64,000 nucleotides of DNA from Acidimicrobiales bacterium (GTDB lineage: Bacteria; Actinomycetota; Acidimicrobiia; Acidimicrobiales; SHLQ01): assembly GCA_020629635.1 (NCBI GenBank), contig JAHDCX010000009.1:124001-188000 (forward strand). The letters run 5' to 3'. Below, piece after piece: positions 33,580-40,764 of this stretch. The translations under genes were made by a program, and so were the position numbers. Below the pieces are notes generated by a model that ran no database searches, was not told the DNA's origin, and was given only the letters and a program-made list of their open reading frames with translations. How positions within the stretch are numbered: the stretch's first letter is position 1; each line of letters opens with the position of its first letter.

Positions 33580-34266
33580 TCAGGGAAGCCGATCGAGTTC
33601 GGTGCGATTGACCATTCCGGTGCCGACGACATGTTCCACGAGCCTCTGTCTGCGATCGGTGGCCTCGAAACCCTTCTCGCCGCGCAGACCACGTACGCCC
33701 TCGCTCGCCAGGCGCGCACAGAGGTAGTCGAGTTTTCGGTCGAGCTTCTTCGTCGACCAGCCGAGCCGGTGGGCGACGGACGCATTCGCCGGAAGCTCGC
33801 CGACGGCACCCGAGGGGTCGAGAAGGGTGCTCTCCGCAAGTGCAAGCACGAGGAGGTGCTGCTCCTCATTGAGAGGGATCACGCCGAACGTCGTCGTTTC
33901 GGCGGCGTCCGGCACGCCCTCGGCCATCGGCGGCAGCAGGGGATCACGGCCTGGCAGCACCCAGCCGAGCTCGTAGGTGCCCGGACCGAACTCGAAGCCG
34001 ATCACGCCGGTCGGCTCCGCAAGCGACCCGACGGCGTCCGGCGGCAGGCGGCTCGTTCGGCCCGTGCTGCCCGTGATCGTGAGGACGGCATGTTTGGCGT
34101 TGTTGGCGATCCACCACACGCCATCCCGGTCGAAGACGGTGCCGACGGTTCGGTGCATGTAGGGGTTTGCGTCATCGACCACGATGTCACCCGTCCGCCC
34201 GAACGTCGCCGTGGTCCCCGACGACACCTCGGTGAGTTCGTCGATGAAGACGAGATGGATGGTCAT
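33580..34266 (-). CDS. FHA-like domain protein with C-terminal helical domain
   Basis: 228 residues from the ATG at 34266, overlapping the stop of the small membrane-protein gene (ATGA). Residues ~1-110 look like a forkhead-associated phosphothreonine-binding fold: TATFGRTGDIVVDDANPYMH, then WWIANNAKHAVLTITGS. Residues ~140-225 are helical (SVAHRLGWSTKKLDRKLDYL) and resemble a winged helix. The plan suggests a reader of Ser/Thr phosphorylation; no kinase is in the window. The FHA assignment is by pattern, with the usual Gly-Arg and Ser/Asn-X-X-His positions only partly matched. Confidence 0.6.
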   Translation of the reverse strand: MTIHLVFIDELTEVSSGTTATFGRTGDIVVDDANPYMHRTVGTVFDRDGVWWIANNAKHAVLTITGSTGRTSRLPPDAVGSLAEPTGVIGFEFGPGTYELGWVLPGRDPLLPPMAEGVPDAAETTTFGVIPLNEEQHLLVLALAESTLLDPSGAVGELPANASVAHRLGWSTKKLDRKLDYLCARLASEGVRGLRGEKGFEATDRRQRLVEHVVGTGMVNRTELDRLP

Positions 34267-34664
34267 CGGGTGATCTCCTTGAGCGCAAAGGCGGCGGCGC
34301 CACACGCCGTGACCGCTCCGAGTACGCCGCCCCACCCGATCCCGATCGGCTCAGAGAGAACGACCGCAAGCGCGGCGAAGACGACGAGGACGGACACGGC
34401 AAGGACCACCCCGCTCGCCATTCGGGTGCGACCGCTTGCCCCGAGCAACAAGGCCGCAGCGATCGCCACCGGTATCAGAAGCCACGCGCCCACGATGAGG
34501 GCGCGACTGATCCCATCGACAACATCGAGCGCATTGAGACTTCCGATCAGGTCGATGCTCGAACGTGCGGGCGCCGACCCGATCGCCAGCCACGGCAGAA
34601 CGAGAGAGACGGTGGTGATGAACGCCAGCGCAAGTGCGGGAACGATGGCGGGAACGGGCCGCAT
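34263..34664 (-). CDS. Small four-helix membrane protein
   Basis: 133 residues from the ATG at 34664 (MRPVPAIVPALALAFITTVS). Four hydrophobic helices at ~5-28, ~50-70, ~78-98 and ~105-125 with short loops. No recognised family. It overlaps the FHA-like gene and heads the leftward cluster ending at 29798. Divergent from the CoA-transferase, 104 bases between starts. Confidence 0.7.
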   Translation of the reverse strand: MRPVPAIVPALALAFITTVSLVLPWLAIGSAPARSSIDLIGSLNALDVVDGISRALIVGAWLLIPVAIAAALLLGASGRTRMASGVVLAVSVLVVFAALAVVLSEPIGIGWGGVLGAVTACGAAAFALKEITR

Positions 34665-34768
34665 CCAAGAACGGTAGCGAGGCCAGCCCGACACATCAGG
34701 GGTTTACGCACTTCGGGGTTGATCCGATCATGGTGTCGGCCGGGTGCATCCTCGTCGACACTTCACGC

Positions 34769-36139
34769 ATGACCAATGTCGCCAACGTCGCCGACGGCCT
34801 GCTCGAGGCGATCGGAATCGAACGTCGCCGATCGATCGAGATCGATCGACCACCGGTGTTCTTCGCATCGTCGTTCAGAGTCGAGGAGGCTGCCGCAGCG
34901 CTGGTTGCCTCGCTCCATGCAGCGATCGACCACCTGCTCGAGACACTGGGGCACGCGCCGCCCGATCACCCGACTCGCCTTCGGCGCTCACTGGTGGCTG
35001 ATGCGTTCCGGAGCGAACGTCTCTGCGTTCACACGGTAGACGCACCCTTGTGGGACAACTGGTCGGGACACGTCCGATCCGCGGACGGATTCGTCCAGTA
35101 CCACACCAACTTCGCCCACCACCGACGGGCCGTCGCCGACACGTTCGGCCTGCCAATCGACGCACCGCGCGCCGACCTCGAGGCGGCCACGGCACGCGTC
35201 ACCTCTGAAGAAATCGATCGGCGGTTGACCGACTCGGGCGGCATCGTGGCGGTGATGCGAACGCTCGACGAGTGGGACCAGCACCCACACGCGATCGAAG
35301 AACACCAACTCCTCACCGTCGCTCCACCGGTGTCATCGACATCGACCCGCCGTTGGCAGGGCCCGTCGAATCCTCGTCGTCCGCTCGACGGGCTCCGGGT
35401 CGTTGACTGCACTCGGATCATCGCCGGACCCGTGGCGAGTCGCCTGTTGGGCTCGCTCGGCGCGGACGTCGTCCGCATCGGGAGCCCGCATCTTCCGGTC
35501 GTCGATGCCGCCCTGCCCGACACGACCCTCGGGAAACGCTTTGCCCATCTGGACCTGCGCGACACCGACGACCACGATTGCTTTGGCGAACTGATCTCAT
35601 CCGCCGACGTCGTCATCGACGGGTACCGTCCAGGCGCGCTCGATGGCCAGGGGTTCGGCCGTCACGCGATCCGAGCCATCGCTCCCCACATCGTGCATGT
35701 CGACCTCTCGGCGTTCGGTACCCACGGCGCATGGGCGGGCCGCCGAGGGTTCGACTCGATCACCCAGACCGCCACCGGAATCGTCGACGCCGAAACCGCC
35801 GCATTCCGCGCAGACACCCCGAAGCCGCTCCCCTGCCAGTTCCTGGATCATGGAGCGGGCCACCTGTTGGCGCTGGGCACGATCGCCGCACTGGCTGCCG
35901 GCGGGGGCGCCGACGTGACGACCTCGCTGCTCGCAGTGCGCAACTGGCTGGTGTCCCTCGGACGCACGGAACCCGGCTCGATCGAGACGTCGTCGGACGA
36001 GAGCAACCTCGAAACGCGCACAAGCCCCTATGGCCCGGTGACCCACGTCCACCCGGTTCTGGCGACCGAACCGGGATGGGATGTCTCGTGGGATGTCGCG
36101 TCCTTGCCCGGCGCCGACACCCCCGAGTGGATCAGCTGA
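34769..36139 (+). CDS. Class III CoA-transferase (CaiB/BaiF) with rearranged domains
   Basis: 456 residues from the ATG at 34769 (MTNVANVADG); an ATG at 34730 is possible. The C-terminal part (~195-400) is the usual N-terminal CoA-transferase core: LDGLRVVDCTRIIAGPVASR, LGADVVRIGSP, and GFDSITQTATG with the expected catalytic Asp. The N-terminal part (~1-190) resembles the tail of such enzymes instead: VTSEEIDRRLTDSGGIVAVM followed by RTLDEWDQHPHA. The halves therefore appear swapped, or a second partial domain was fused in front. CoA-transferases of this class move CoA between carboxylic acids; the substrate is unknown. Confidence 0.8.
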   Translation: MTNVANVADGLLEAIGIERRRSIEIDRPPVFFASSFRVEEAAAALVASLHAAIDHLLETLGHAPPDHPTRLRRSLVADAFRSERLCVHTVDAPLWDNWSGHVRSADGFVQYHTNFAHHRRAVADTFGLPIDAPRADLEAATARVTSEEIDRRLTDSGGIVAVMRTLDEWDQHPHAIEEHQLLTVAPPVSSTSTRRWQGPSNPRRPLDGLRVVDCTRIIAGPVASRLLGSLGADVVRIGSPHLPVVDAALPDTTLGKRFAHLDLRDTDDHDCFGELISSADVVIDGYRPGALDGQGFGRHAIRAIAPHIVHVDLSAFGTHGAWAGRRGFDSITQTATGIVDAETAAFRADTPKPLPCQFLDHGAGHLLALGTIAALAAGGGADVTTSLLAVRNWLVSLGRTEPGSIETSSDESNLETRTSPYGPVTHVHPVLATEPGWDVSWDVASLPGADTPEWIS

Positions 36140-36190
36140 TCGCTGTCACATTCAGCTGATCGCTGTCACATTCAGCTGATCGCTGTCAGC
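36132..36190. repeat. Three tandem copies of a 20-base unit across a convergent gene end
   Basis: TCAGCTGATCGCTGTCACAT occurs twice exactly and a third time with a changed end. The first copy contains the CoA-transferase stop (ATC AGC TGA) and the third contains the tpx stop on the other strand, which reads the same three codons. Probably a slippage duplication of the tpx end that now supplies both stops. Confidence 0.9.
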
Positions 36191-36672
36191 GCGGCGTCGT
36201 AGTCGGGCTCCTGTGCGATCTCGGGGACCAGCTCGGAGTGGACGACATTGCCGTCACCGTCGATGACGACCACCGCTCGGGCCGCGAGACCTTCGAGCTT
36301 GCCGTCGACGAGGTGCACGCCGTAGTCGGTGAGGAACTCGGGGTTCTTGAAGGTCGATGCCGTCCGAACGTTCTCGATGCCTTCTGCGCCGCAGAATCGC
36401 TTCTGCGCGAACGGAAGATCCGCGGACACGCACAACACCGTGGTGCCCTCCATCCCGGCCGCACGCTCATTGAAGGTGCGGACGCTCGTTGCGCAGGTTG
36501 GCGTGTCCACAGACGGGAAGATGTTGAGCACGACGTTGGACCCGGCGAAGTCGCCCTTGGACACCGCGCTGAGATCGTCGGCGGTCAGCGAGAAGTCCGG
36601 AGCAGCCGCGCCCACTTCGGGGAGGTCGCCGTTGGTGTTGACGGGATTGCCGCCGAGTGCAGTCTGGGCCAT
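36172..36672 (-). CDS. tpx: Thiol peroxidase (Tpx-type peroxiredoxin)
   Basis: 166 residues, standard length. Reduces hydrogen peroxide and alkyl hydroperoxides using thioredoxin. The peroxidatic Cys is in PSVDTPTCATSVRTFNERA (with the Thr of the active-site triad), and the resolving Cys in AQKRFCGAEGI, the Tpx spacing. N-terminal TALGGNPVNTNGDLPEVG and APDFSLTADDL are typical. Cytoplasmic. Divergent from the hydratase gene. Confidence 0.95.
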   Translation of the reverse strand: MAQTALGGNPVNTNGDLPEVGAAAPDFSLTADDLSAVSKGDFAGSNVVLNIFPSVDTPTCATSVRTFNERAAGMEGTTVLCVSADLPFAQKRFCGAEGIENVRTASTFKNPEFLTDYGVHLVDGKLEGLAARAVVVIDGDGNVVHSELVPEIAQEPDYDAALTAIS

Positions 36673-36755
36673 GAAATGTCCTCGATTCGTTGAATCCGGT
36701 TTTCGGGGGAACGCCCGAGCACGCTACCAGCCCGGATCTGGGCGAGGATTGGCCG

Positions 36756-37535
36756 ATGAGTACCGAATCGATCACCCGAGCTGCCCGCCTGTTGACCGAG
36801 ACCCGCCGCGCGATCACCGTGATCGACGGACTCGGCGACGACACCCCGCACGACCTCGTCACGGCCGAGGCGATCGCGACCGAACATGCCGCCATGCTCG
36901 GGCACGACGTGATCGGCTGGAAGATCGGTGCGACGTCGGCAGCCGCCATGGAGCTGCTCGGCTCGCCCGGCGCGTTTGCCGGGCGGATCTTCGACGGCAC
37001 GAACCACGGTTCGGGCGTGATCGAGGCCGACGCCATCATCGACCCGAAACTCGAATGCGAGTTCGCCTTCGTGACCGCATACGACGTCGAGCCGGCGACC
37101 GGGTGGACCGGCGACACGGCAAAGGCGACCGCCGCTGCGGTCGCGCCGGCATTCGAGATCGTCGGGCCACGTTTTGCCGACATGTTCACCGTCGGCTGGC
37201 TCAGCCTCGTGGCCGACAGCGGTGCCAACGCCGGCATCCGGCTCGGCGAAGCCGTCCCGGTTGATCAGCTCCCCGACCTCTCTTCATTGGAGGTCTCGCT
37301 GTCTGTCGACGGCGAGCCGGCGGCCAGTGGCACCGGCGAGGCGATCATGGGCGACCCGTGGGCCGCACTGGCGTGGATGCTCGAACACCATGGCGAACGT
37401 GGGCTCACCATGCCCGCCGGTTCGATCATCATGTCGGGCACCTGCACGGGCGTGACCCCGCTGGCCGCAGGATCGTCGGCGACCGCCGACTACGGCCCGC
37501 TCGGCACCCTCTCGATCAGCCGCACCAGCGGCTGA
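36756..37535 (+). CDS. 2-Keto-4-pentenoate hydratase family protein (MhpD-like)
   Basis: 259 residues from the ATG at 36756. Fumarylacetoacetase-fold hydratase or decarboxylase of meta-cleavage pathways. Typical blocks: GHDVIGWKIGATSAAAMELL, FAGRIFDGTN, ECEFAFVTAYD (with metal-binding Glu residues) and MPAGSIIMSGTCTGVTPL. These enzymes hydrate 2-hydroxy-alkadienoates from ring cleavage. The Rieske oxygenase is 7 kb away; no ring-cleavage dioxygenase of that pathway is adjacent. Which of the hydratase or decarboxylase activities applies is open. Confidence 0.85.
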   Translation: MSTESITRAARLLTETRRAITVIDGLGDDTPHDLVTAEAIATEHAAMLGHDVIGWKIGATSAAAMELLGSPGAFAGRIFDGTNHGSGVIEADAIIDPKLECEFAFVTAYDVEPATGWTGDTAKATAAAVAPAFEIVGPRFADMFTVGWLSLVADSGANAGIRLGEAVPVDQLPDLSSLEVSLSVDGEPAASGTGEAIMGDPWAALAWMLEHHGERGLTMPAGSIIMSGTCTGVTPLAAGSSATADYGPLGTLSISRTSG

Positions 37536-37536
37536 G

Positions 37537-37586
37537 GGGTCAGACGAAGACGTCTTCGGTCCGTTGGGTCAGACGAAGACGTCTTC
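37537..37586. repeat. 21-base direct repeat at the DUF2853 3' end
   Basis: GGGTCAGACGAAGACGTCTTC at 37537-37557 and 37566-37586. The right copy encodes the end and stop of the DUF2853 gene; the left copy lies in the gap to the convergent hydratase. The inner GAAGACGTCTTC is a perfect palindrome. Confidence 0.85.
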
Positions 37587-37907
37587 CTTCTTCATCTCGC
37601 GGGTGAGGGCGTAGTACATCACGGCGCGCTGCTTGTTGCGGTTGCTGCGACCCATCTTGTCGATCACCTTGTCGATCGCCTTGTCGAGCTTCGGCGAGTC
37701 CTCACAGCCGAGCTTCTTGATGAGGAAGTTCTTGCGAATCGTGGCGATCTCGGACGGCTGGCTGGCCGCAACGGTGCGGGCATCACGGTTGTACAGCGAC
37801 GGACCGAGCGACTTGCACACAGCGCGGAGCAGATCGTCGTTCACGGGGATCTTGCAGGCCTTGCACTGGGCCTTTGCCGATTCGACGGCGTCATCAAACT
37901 TGCCCAT
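37569..37907 (-). CDS. DUF2853 family protein
   Basis: 112 residues. Matches the small helical DUF2853 family: MGKFDDAVESAKAQCKAC at the start and LDKAIDKVIDKMGRSNRNKQ with RAVMYYALTREM near the end. It is basic and cytoplasmic with four Cys, two as KAQCKACK. Function unknown in all members I know of. Divergent from the rhodanese gene by 110 bases. Confidence 0.85.
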   Translation of the reverse strand: MGKFDDAVESAKAQCKACKIPVNDDLLRAVCKSLGPSLYNRDARTVAASQPSEIATIRKNFLIKKLGCEDSPKLDKAIDKVIDKMGRSNRNKQRAVMYYALTREMKKEDVFV

Positions 37908-38017
37908 TTCGGGACTCCTTCATCGGTATGAGGTGTTCACAGCTTTGCAAACCACCTCACGGTTCATCGGGATCCCCTGTCCCGAGTTGAGGCCGTGGGC
38001 CTACCATCACGACGGAC

Positions 38018-38425
38018 ATGAGAGATCTCGACGACTTCATCGCCGACGCACGAGAAAAACTGGACCGAGTCGAACCCCACGAGTTGGACGCCCTCATCGC
38101 AGAGGGAGTGCTGGTCGTCGACCACCGCGACTTCGCGGATCGTGCACGAGAGGGCGTGATCCCCGGATCGGTCTACATCCCGCGTTCGGTGCTCGAATGG
38201 CGGCTCGCGCCAACGAGTGACTGGCGCTCCCACAACCTCGGGCCTGACGACCGCATCGTGTTGGTCTGCAACGACGGATGCTCGTCGTCGTTGGCGGCAT
38301 TCAATCTCCAGCAGCTCGGACTGCTGGCCGCCACCGATCTGATCGGCGGCTACCGCGGCTGGCTCAGCCGAGGACGGTCGACGCCAACATCACCGCCAGC
38401 ACCAGCGCTGCTACCGCCGAGCTGA
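38018..38425 (+). CDS. Rhodanese-like sulfurtransferase
   Basis: 135 residues, a single rhodanese domain. The active-site loop is VLVCNDGCSSSLAAFNLQQL: a Cys at the usual position and a second Cys four residues on. GVLVVDHRDFADRAREGVIP and HDR-type blocks match the family; IGGYRGW precedes the end. The last ~17 residues (Pro/Ser-rich) are not rhodanese-like and overlap the 3' end of a small membrane-protein gene on the other strand (38364-38513). Probably cytoplasmic sulfur transfer. Confidence 0.88.
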   Translation: MRDLDDFIADAREKLDRVEPHELDALIAEGVLVVDHRDFADRAREGVIPGSVYIPRSVLEWRLAPTSDWRSHNLGPDDRIVLVCNDGCSSSLAAFNLQQLGLLAATDLIGGYRGWLSRGRSTPTSPPAPALLPPS

Positions 38426-38513
38426 CGAACGCGATCACCGCCAACACCACATTGTTGAGGGTGATGGTGGTCGTCTGGTGTGTCGTGTCATTCGACTCGA
38501 TTTCGCCGTTCAT
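38364..38513 (-). CDS. 49-residue single-helix membrane protein
   Basis: An ATG at 38513 preceded by GGGAGGAAG at a seven-base spacing, an excellent ribosome binding site. The product is MNGEIESNDTTHQTTTITLN followed by a membrane helix (~21-45, rich in Val, Ala and Leu) and a short end. The last 62 bases overlap, antisense, the 3' end of the rhodanese gene. The good Shine-Dalgarno and clean N-in/helix/C-out plan argue it is real. No family recognised; a small regulatory or subunit-like membrane peptide is possible. Confidence 0.6.
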   Translation of the reverse strand: MNGEIESNDTTHQTTTITLNNVVLAVIAFVSSAVAALVLAVMLASTVLG

Positions 38514-38681
38514 CGGTCTTCCTCCCGCCGCGTGCTTCTTTCACGCTCTCCCATCATTGCCACACGGTCTGACAACCAGTGGTCAACGCACCATGAACAT
38601 CGATGAACGCGGTGTAAATCCGTCGTCGATCCAATGACGATCAGATGACGAATTCCTCAGGGGTATCAATCTCCGGCCGTG

Positions 38682-39269
38682 ATGGGCCCGAAGACCTACG
38701 TGATGTGGTTCGAACGGAATCGAACCACCGAGGCGAGGCGAGAGTCCATGGCGAGACCATTTCGGCATCAACCGGCGGCCACGACCGACCTCTTGGTCGT
38801 CGATGGGCTCGAACGGTGGAGCCATGTCCGTCGCACGATTCTGGCGATGCCGTACCTCGGTCCCGACCACGTGCTCCGGATCGTCGGCGACGGTCCCCGC
38901 CGCCATGCGTTGACCGCACTGGCGCAGTCGATGGGCCTTGCCCACCGGGTGCTCTTCTACGGTCGGGTGTCCGACCGTGAGCTCGACGTGCTCCTCACGC
39001 AGAGCGACGTGCTGTGCTCGCTTTCTTCGCGAGGCCGGGACCACTTCACCGTCCGACGAGCAGCAGCGCTTGGTCTCGGAGTCGTCGTGTCGCCCGCTGG
39101 CGCATGGACGCTCGACCGGAACGTGCAGGTCTCCCCCGAGGTCGTGACCGCATCGACGGTGGACGCAGCACTCGCCGCCCGAATCCGCCGTGCAGCGAAT
39201 CGGGCGGCGAAGACGTCGGTGACCACGCAGCACCAACCCGTTCTCGACGTGTACTCGAGGGCGGCCTGA
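38682..39269 (+). CDS. Glycosyltransferase family 4-like C-terminal half
   Basis: 195 residues from the ATG at 38682, or 173 from the ATG at 38748 (MARPFRHQPAATTDLLVVDG), which has a purine-rich AGGCGAGAG upstream. The content is only the second Rossmann domain of a GT-B glycosyltransferase: VLRIVGDGPRRHALTALAQS, HRVLFYGRVSDRELDVLLTQ and SDVLCSLSSRGRDHFTVRRA, with the EX7E region weakened (RDHFTVRRAAALG). The acceptor domain is absent. It may be a pseudo-enzyme, a partner subunit or a remnant. A 9-bp hairpin (38705-38728) near the start favours the later ATG. Confidence 0.6.
   Translation: MGPKTYVMWFERNRTTEARRESMARPFRHQPAATTDLLVVDGLERWSHVRRTILAMPYLGPDHVLRIVGDGPRRHALTALAQSMGLAHRVLFYGRVSDRELDVLLTQSDVLCSLSSRGRDHFTVRRAAALGLGVVVSPAGAWTLDRNVQVSPEVVTASTVDAALAARIRRAANRAAKTSVTTQHQPVLDVYSRAA
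38705..38728. other. Hairpin GTGGTTCGA / TCGAACCAC
   Basis: Perfect 9-bp inverted repeat with a 6-base loop. It lies between the two candidate starts of the glycosyltransferase half-gene, so it could be leader structure if the later ATG is used. Confidence 0.4.
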
Positions 39270-39300
39270 GCCTCTCGACCGCGGCCGCTCTCAGCGGGCG

Positions 39301-40659
39301 TCATCCCCGGTGCCAGAGGTAGCCACGTCCGATCGCCACGATCACGACGAGCGCCGGGATGAAGGTGACCGGATTGCCGCCGGTCCACAACTTGAGCGCT
39401 GCGGACATGACTGCTGCGGTGCCGATCATCGCCGGCAGCGAGTGTTCCCACGCACGGCGAGGGGCAAGGAGTGCCGACCGCTCGATCTTCGAGACAACGG
39501 CGACGATCGGAGCGAGCACGAGGATCGAAGCGCCGATGATCGGCAGCTTCCAGAGCCACCAGGCCGCCGTTCCGACCGCTGCAGTGGGCAAACCGATCGT
39601 GGCGTACATCGCTGCGGTCACGATGACCGCAGCGGTCATGTGCCAGAGGTAGACGCTCATGGCGACGCTGTTGGCGGCGACGACGGCGGCCCAGGCGGTC
39701 TTGTTGGCGGCGAGCCAGCGAGAGACAGCCGGTGCGACGGCAATGGCGGTGAAGCTGTGGGCGAAGCCGAAGACGAGCAGAGCCAGCGTGGGCGGGTTGG
39801 TGGGCGAGTTGGCGAGGTCGGGGTGGTTGACCATCGAGATGGCCCACGGGCCACCCGAGAGGACGAGGCCGAGCGCCGCAGCCCAGAAGCCGCCAGCGAT
39901 CACGGCCATCCGGCGACCGGTCGGGAGCAGCCCGTCGCGCCACGCCATACCGGCGACCTGGAAGATGAGCCAGCCGAGGACCCAGTTGACCTGCGGGAGG
40001 ATGGGCACGCCGACGATGCGCAGGATCTCGAAGAATCCAAAGGCGGCACCGATCATGGCGGCGAAGCGAGCTGGGTTCTGGCGGAAGCGGGGCAGGACGA
40101 ACGGCGCCAGGGCGGTGTCGATCGTGTAGTTGGCAAGGAACCACAGCGGGATCGCTGCGGCGTGAACACCGGCGAGTGCCAGCGGCAGGACGCCGAGGGG
40201 CACCGAGACGACGATCACCGTCAGCCAGACGCCGGCGAGCACAACCGCAGGCGGCATCATGCGGCGCAGGCGTGCGGCGATCCAGTCGGCTGACCCGGCG
40301 CCGGTGCCGTGTGTGCGCCAGTGCGAGTCGAGCGACATTGCGGAGCTGAAGCCGCCGACGACGAAGAACAGTGGCATCACCTGGAGGATCCAGGTGGCCC
40401 AGGCGAAGTTCGGTTCGTACGACAGGGCGTTGCCGCCTTCGAGTTCGCCGCCATTGTCGAGGGCGACCATGGCGATCCAGTGGCCGATGGCGACGCAGAG
40501 CATGGCGATGGCGCGGTAGAGGTCGATCGCCCGGTTGCGGTCGGCCTTGGCGCCGGCCGCCATCTCGGCAAGCGAAGGCGAAGCGCCAGCGCCGATTGCG
40601 GGAGAATCAGCAGAGGCGCCAGAAGCGCCGATTGCGGGAGAGTCAGTTGTCGTGCTCAT
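39301..40659 (-). CDS. Acyltransferase family 3 membrane protein
   Basis: 452 residues from the ATG at 40659. The first ~40 residues are a low-complexity Ala/Ser tail with an internal DNA duplication (DSPAIGASGA, DSPAIGAGA). Then about 10-11 membrane helices of the acyltransferase-3 family: RNRAIDLYRAIAMLCVAIGH (Arg and His of the active site), MPLFFVVGGFSSAMSLDSHW, and RLRRMMPPAVVLAGVW. These proteins acetylate or acylate cell-surface sugars and lipids. The substrate is unknown. Half a glycosyltransferase is the neighbour. Divergent from the sensor kinase. Confidence 0.88.
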   Translation of the reverse strand: MSTTTDSPAIGASGASADSPAIGAGASPSLAEMAAGAKADRNRAIDLYRAIAMLCVAIGHWIAMVALDNGGELEGGNALSYEPNFAWATWILQVMPLFFVVGGFSSAMSLDSHWRTHGTGAGSADWIAARLRRMMPPAVVLAGVWLTVIVVSVPLGVLPLALAGVHAAAIPLWFLANYTIDTALAPFVLPRFRQNPARFAAMIGAAFGFFEILRIVGVPILPQVNWVLGWLIFQVAGMAWRDGLLPTGRRMAVIAGGFWAAALGLVLSGGPWAISMVNHPDLANSPTNPPTLALLVFGFAHSFTAIAVAPAVSRWLAANKTAWAAVVAANSVAMSVYLWHMTAAVIVTAAMYATIGLPTAAVGTAAWWLWKLPIIGASILVLAPIVAVVSKIERSALLAPRRAWEHSLPAMIGTAAVMSAALKLWTGGNPVTFIPALVVIVAIGRGYLWHRG

Positions 40660-40696
40660 GGATTCATGGGACCACGGCGAGGGCCCGTGGGGAGCT

Positions 40697-40739
40697 GGGG
40701 GAATCCCCCAAAATCCCCTGGGGGTCCCCGTTTGGGGGG
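40697..40739. other. G/C-run inverted repeats upstream of the sensor kinase
   Basis: GGGGGAATCCCCC (40697-40709) is a small palindrome, and CCCCCAAA (40705-40712) pairs with TTTGGGGG (40731-40738). The two structures overlap and are mutually exclusive. They lie in the divergent gap between the acyltransferase and kinase genes; either promoter-region structure or part of the adjoining R1 repeat. Confidence 0.4.
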
Positions 40740-40745
40740 TTGTGT

Positions 40746-40764
40746 ATTGGAAAGACTTGACCCC
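40746..40764 (-). repeat. Repeat R1, short copy at the kinase start codon
   Basis: ATTGGAAAGACTTGACCCC, identical over 19 bases to the arms of the inverted pair at 29534-29613. It ends on the base before the ATG of the kinase and supplies GGAAAG as the only candidate ribosome binding site. Confidence 0.85.
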
